Positions 61,151 through 64,000 of a stretch of DNA of 64,000 nt are shown piece after piece. The DNA lies in contig DASYXK010000005.1 of the NCBI GenBank assembly GCA_035935115.1, positions 1 to 64,000 of the forward strand, read 5' to 3'. This stretch comes from TA-20 sp035935115 (GTDB taxonomy: Archaea; Thermoproteota; Nitrososphaeria; Nitrososphaerales; Nitrosopumilaceae). How positions within the stretch are numbered: position 1 is the first letter of the stretch; every line of letters begins with the position of its first letter. The notes under the pieces are model-generated. The model was not told the origin of the DNA. It did no database searches and saw only the letters and a list, made by a program, of their open reading frames with translations. The position numbers and the translations under genes were made by a program.

Positions 61151-61847
61151 AAAAAGAACCGTGGAATTTTACGGTCACGGTATAAAAAACTTGGATGATG
61201 TTGAAATCAAAGGTAGATTAATTGTTATTGAGGGACCTGATGCTTCTGGAAGGAGTACAGAAATTGAGCTGATCACAGCAAAATTGGAGGCAGATGGCCA
61301 TGCAGTTTTGAATACTGGCTTGAAGCGCTCAGAATTAGTAAGTAGAGGAATATTAGAAGCAAAGAGAGATTACAACCTAGGAAGGAAAACATTAGCACTG
61401 TTTTATGCTGCAGATTTTGCTGACCAATTTGAATATAAAATAATACCGGCTTTACAAGCAGGCTACATTGTACTTGCAGACAGATACATCTACACACTCA
61501 TAGCTAGAAACGTAGTAAGAGGATTAAACCGAAAATGGTCTCATAACCTGTATGGTTTTGCAATAAAACCGGACCTTGTTTTTTATCTGGATGTAGATCC
61601 CAATATACTAATACATCGGGTATTCCAGAAAAATTCCTCACTTGACTATTATGAGTCAGGTGCAGATCTAGGACTTTCAGATGATATGTTCGAATCATTT
61701 TTAATATATCAAAGAATGATTTCCAAGGAATTTTACATAATGCAAAAAAAATATGGGCTTATACAAATAAATGGAAACAGACCAGTACCTGAAATTAATG
61801 CTGATCTACAAAAAAGAATAAACCTGTTTCTTGAAAAAAATCTATAA
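61122..61847 (+). CDS. Thymidylate-kinase-like protein 2 with Walker A Lys replaced by Arg
   Basis: 241 residues, a tandem paralogue of kinase 1 (shared ADRYIYT...VVRG...FAIKP; YYESGADLGLSDD). It has an extra N-terminal stretch of about 30 residues. The P-loop reads GPDASGRST: the Lys that contacts the ATP phosphates is Arg44. Such a change usually cripples catalysis, so it may be a regulatory subunit or use another donor. ATG 61122, 29 nt overlap with kinase 1, so co-translated. Confidence 0.82.
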   Translation: MKQNTKKQFEKRTVEFYGHGIKNLDDVEIKGRLIVIEGPDASGRSTEIELITAKLEADGHAVLNTGLKRSELVSRGILEAKRDYNLGRKTLALFYAADFADQFEYKIIPALQAGYIVLADRYIYTLIARNVVRGLNRKWSHNLYGFAIKPDLVFYLDVDPNILIHRVFQKNSSLDYYESGADLGLSDDMFESFLIYQRMISKEFYIMQKKYGLIQINGNRPVPEINADLQKRINLFLEKNL

Positions 61848-61889
61848 TTTTTTTCTTTTTAGACAAAACAATTTTCTGTAACCAACATA

Positions 61890-62042
61890 TCACATCGAAA
61901 TAAGGTTAGGAGTTGAGTGACATGTACAGATGCATTTCAACTCATTGTCATCCTCAAGTCGCTGGCCATCTTCTGCACTCAAGTCATCTTTTTGACCATG
62001 CTCTACTATAATTTTGTGTTCACAAAGATAACATATCCACAT
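61890..62042 (-). CDS. Small Cys-rich protein, 50 aa
   Basis: Minus-strand frame from ATG 62042 to TGA 61890. Two metal-knuckle-like groups: CYLCEH at residues 4-9 and CICTCH at residues 37-42, with an acidic linker between. Zinc binding is likely from the spacing. Similar mini zinc proteins occur twice elsewhere in the window. Function unknown. Confidence 0.6.
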   Translation of the reverse strand: MWICYLCEHKIIVEHGQKDDLSAEDGQRLEDDNELKCICTCHSTPNLISM

Positions 62043-62181
62043 TTCTATTCACCATATGTGCTGTAAAATATTTGATAAGCGTATGCCACATGAAAAACAT
62101 ATCTTATGTGCAATTCATAGAAAATTTATCATTAATCTATTGAATATGAAAAATAAAGAAAAGGGAGAAGAGTTATTCTTC

Positions 62182-63711
62182 TTATTTGTTTCCAGTTGTC
62201 GGATCTAAGATAAGCTTGTCCGTATTACCATGTTCAAAGTTGAACATGTTGTTAAGCGAACCTGCTTTTCTATCAAACGATTGCGGATCTGGTATCTGTC
62301 CAATATTCCAGTTGTCCTCAATGAATTTGAGTATCGAGGATTGATCTGTTACTGAATGGTCTACAAAGTTCTCCTTTGCATATGGAGATATCACCATCAA
62401 TGGCAATCTTGGACCATAACCACATCTGTCTTGATAGGCACCTGCTTTTGCAGTTCCACAACCAACATCCTGAGAAGGATCATTTGACTGATTGAGAATT
62501 GGAGGCATCACATGATCATACCAACCGTCTGAATCATCATACGAGATGATTATTGCAGTATTCTTCCACTCATCCGTTTTTTGGAGTTTGTTGATTGTAT
62601 CAACAATGAAGTGTTGCTCATCTATAGGATCAGAGTAACCTGGATGTCCATCTTGATACTTTGCTGCCTTAAGGAAGCTTACTGCTGGCATTTTTCCAGC
62701 GTCTACTGCTGCCCAAAAGTCGGTAATATCATACTGGTGGTTTGCTTGGCCATTGTGTCCTATCTCGTCAACTGATGCTGGAGCAAGGTGGTGTTGATTT
62801 GCCGTTGAGGCATAATACTCAAATGGCTCGTGGTGTGCGCTGTAATCATTTACAGTTGCACCAGCAATGTTCACATGAGTTGTGTGGCATACTGCTTTGT
62901 GTGCAGGATTACCATCCCATGGTGTACTTGGTTTAAAGCCACCTTGGAACCATCCCCAAGTAACTCCTTTAGCATTAAGAAGATCACCTACATTCTTTCC
63001 ACCCATAGCTGTTGGTGCAAAACTTGAGCAATCATCATATGCTCCATCAGGATCTCCAATTATGGTATGATGTTCAACTGCGTCTGGAACATCAGATGTT
63101 GTAACATTGCCAGTTTCACCTGAGACCAAGTTCAACATTCCTGGAGTGGATGGACCAAATGTAGTGCCAAAGGAATTGTCACTCATAACAAAGTGTTGTG
63201 CATAATTCCACATTGCTGTGACTGTGTTTCCATCATAGTATCCCATCACAGTGCTTCCATCTGGATTACATCCGGGACCAATGTTAGAAACTGTTTCTAC
63301 AAATTTGTCAAGCAAACCGCCATCATAAGCCATTTGCTCTGGTTTGTAGTCATGATTCTCATCACATGTTATTGCTTGAGTCCTGTCTAACCTAAATGGT
63401 GTCTTGGAGTTGGGGTTGTTGTCTATTAGCGCCTTTGTCAAACCATTAGCAGATGGTGTATTTTCTGATGCCTTGAATTTAGGCTCACCATCTAGATTTG
63501 CTGCATTTGGATATGTAGCAAAATAGTGATCATATGAAACATTTTCTTGGAATATGACCACTACATGTTTGATCGGTGTCTTGGTATTTTGTCCACCATT
63601 TTGATCACCTTGGTTTTCATTTTCAGCATTTCCGATTGCCCAACCTGAGCTACTCAGGAAGAGAGATGTTATAAGAAGTCCAACGATTGTTGTTGTTAGA
63701 ATTTTCGTCAT
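62182..63711 (-). CDS. Secreted phosphoesterase (acid phosphatase / phospholipase C family)
   Basis: 509 residues. Signal peptide to about residue 26 (SSGWA), an Asn/Gln-rich spacer, then the phosphoesterase fold beginning HVVVIFQENVSYDHYF, with SDNSFGTTFGPSTPG, ISYDDSDGWYDHVMPP and GPRLPLMVISPYA, metal- and substrate-binding blocks of the family. It would release phosphate from extracellular phosphate esters. Start ATG 63711; upstream ATAGATCAC (63753-63761) differs by one base from the pst operator. It fits a phosphate-scavenging role. Confidence 0.9.
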   Translation of the reverse strand: MTKILTTTIVGLLITSLFLSSSGWAIGNAENENQGDQNGGQNTKTPIKHVVVIFQENVSYDHYFATYPNAANLDGEPKFKASENTPSANGLTKALIDNNPNSKTPFRLDRTQAITCDENHDYKPEQMAYDGGLLDKFVETVSNIGPGCNPDGSTVMGYYDGNTVTAMWNYAQHFVMSDNSFGTTFGPSTPGMLNLVSGETGNVTTSDVPDAVEHHTIIGDPDGAYDDCSSFAPTAMGGKNVGDLLNAKGVTWGWFQGGFKPSTPWDGNPAHKAVCHTTHVNIAGATVNDYSAHHEPFEYYASTANQHHLAPASVDEIGHNGQANHQYDITDFWAAVDAGKMPAVSFLKAAKYQDGHPGYSDPIDEQHFIVDTINKLQKTDEWKNTAIIISYDDSDGWYDHVMPPILNQSNDPSQDVGCGTAKAGAYQDRCGYGPRLPLMVISPYAKENFVDHSVTDQSSILKFIEDNWNIGQIPDPQSFDRKAGSLNNMFNFEHGNTDKLILDPTTGNK

Positions 63712-64000
63712 TGAGATGATATCATGAGTTCATGCATTTTTTGATTCTGCAAATAGATCACGTTACACTATTTATCAAATATTGTCAGATCGTAAAAATA
63801 AGTTTTTTATGCAGCGTACTCGATCAATTTTACAACTACATATGATCACAAAAAGATATAGTAAATCTTTAGATAAAATAAAACGATCGTTAAACTGCGG
63901 TCTACTAGGTCTTTAAGTATCGTCTTTCCTCAGATCAAGTAGACCGTTCCCCGCAATTAAACAGTTTATCATGTTTAATTGACAATATAAAAAAGAGATT
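63712..64000. other. Upstream region with structured element at the window end
   Basis: 289 bp. It holds the phosphoesterase promoter and, at 63896-63981, two inverted repeats: CGGTCTACT (63898-63906) with AGTAGACCG (63938-63946), and CAATTAAAC (63954-63962) with GTTTAATTG (63973-63981). Possible structured RNA or regulator site; the window stops before context is clear. Confidence 0.45.

Overview
The window is archaeal and almost certainly from an ammonia-oxidising archaeon of the Nitrososphaerota (Thaumarchaeota). Supporting genes are TFB, Alba, RpoK and ribosomal protein S25e. A PEFG-type C-terminal sorting signal occurs on secreted proteins. Methylmalonyl-CoA mutase is split into two genes and sits with its epimerase and GTPase chaperone, as expected for the 3-hydroxypropionate/4-hydroxybutyrate CO2-fixation cycle. 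The DNA is AT-rich, gene spacing is tight, and several promoters place a TATA box about 26-30 nt before the start codon (leaderless style). Genus cannot be fixed from the sequence alone. I see no rRNA, tRNA, CRISPR array or transposase.

Layout. (1) 0.2-5.6 kb: pyruvate phosphate dikinase, then a likely redox-stress group: azoreductase-like flavoprotein, TFB, HxlR-type regulator and thioredoxin with shared operator-like repeats. (2) 5.6-19.26 kb: an accessory island. Its edges are a 26-bp direct repeat (24/26 identical). The right copy is the 3' end of an intact DM13-domain gene and a tyrosine recombinase lies beside it, so I read the island as a 13.6-kb integrative element. It carries a 1464-residue surface protein, two more YVTN beta-propeller proteins, membrane proteins, a frameshifted metalloprotease, six copies of a 26-bp palindromic repeat and an iteron-like non-coding region. 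(3) 19.2-49.2 kb: core metabolism and information processing. This covers the methylmalonyl-CoA module, IlvC, MetG, AhcY, NadE, CysS, BirA, agmatinase, a MenA-like prenyltransferase, RpoK, S25e, Alba and DNA ligase, plus small zinc-ribbon and hypothetical genes. (4) 48.6-63.7 kb: a phosphate and polyphosphate region. It has two pstS genes with duplicated promoters, pstCAB-phoU, an AbrB-PhoU regulator, a DUF47/PhoU-like protein, a CHAD protein, Ppx, a SixA-like phosphatase, two tandem thymidylate-kinase-like proteins and a secreted phosphoesterase.

How it works together. The carbon genes (PPDK, Mcm, epimerase, MeaB, BirA for biotin carboxylases) fit autotrophic CO2 fixation and gluconeogenesis. 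The phosphate region looks like one regulon for scavenging, importing and storing phosphate. It has a polyphosphate-binding domain (CHAD) and a polyphosphate hydrolase (Ppx) but no PPK1 or PPK2, so the tandem kinase pair is the best candidate for the missing polyphosphate-linked kinase. Two genes (thioredoxin, ppx) lack any in-frame ATG, GTG or TTG where the protein must begin and appear to use ATA and CTG. All assignments come from reading the sequence; no database search was run.
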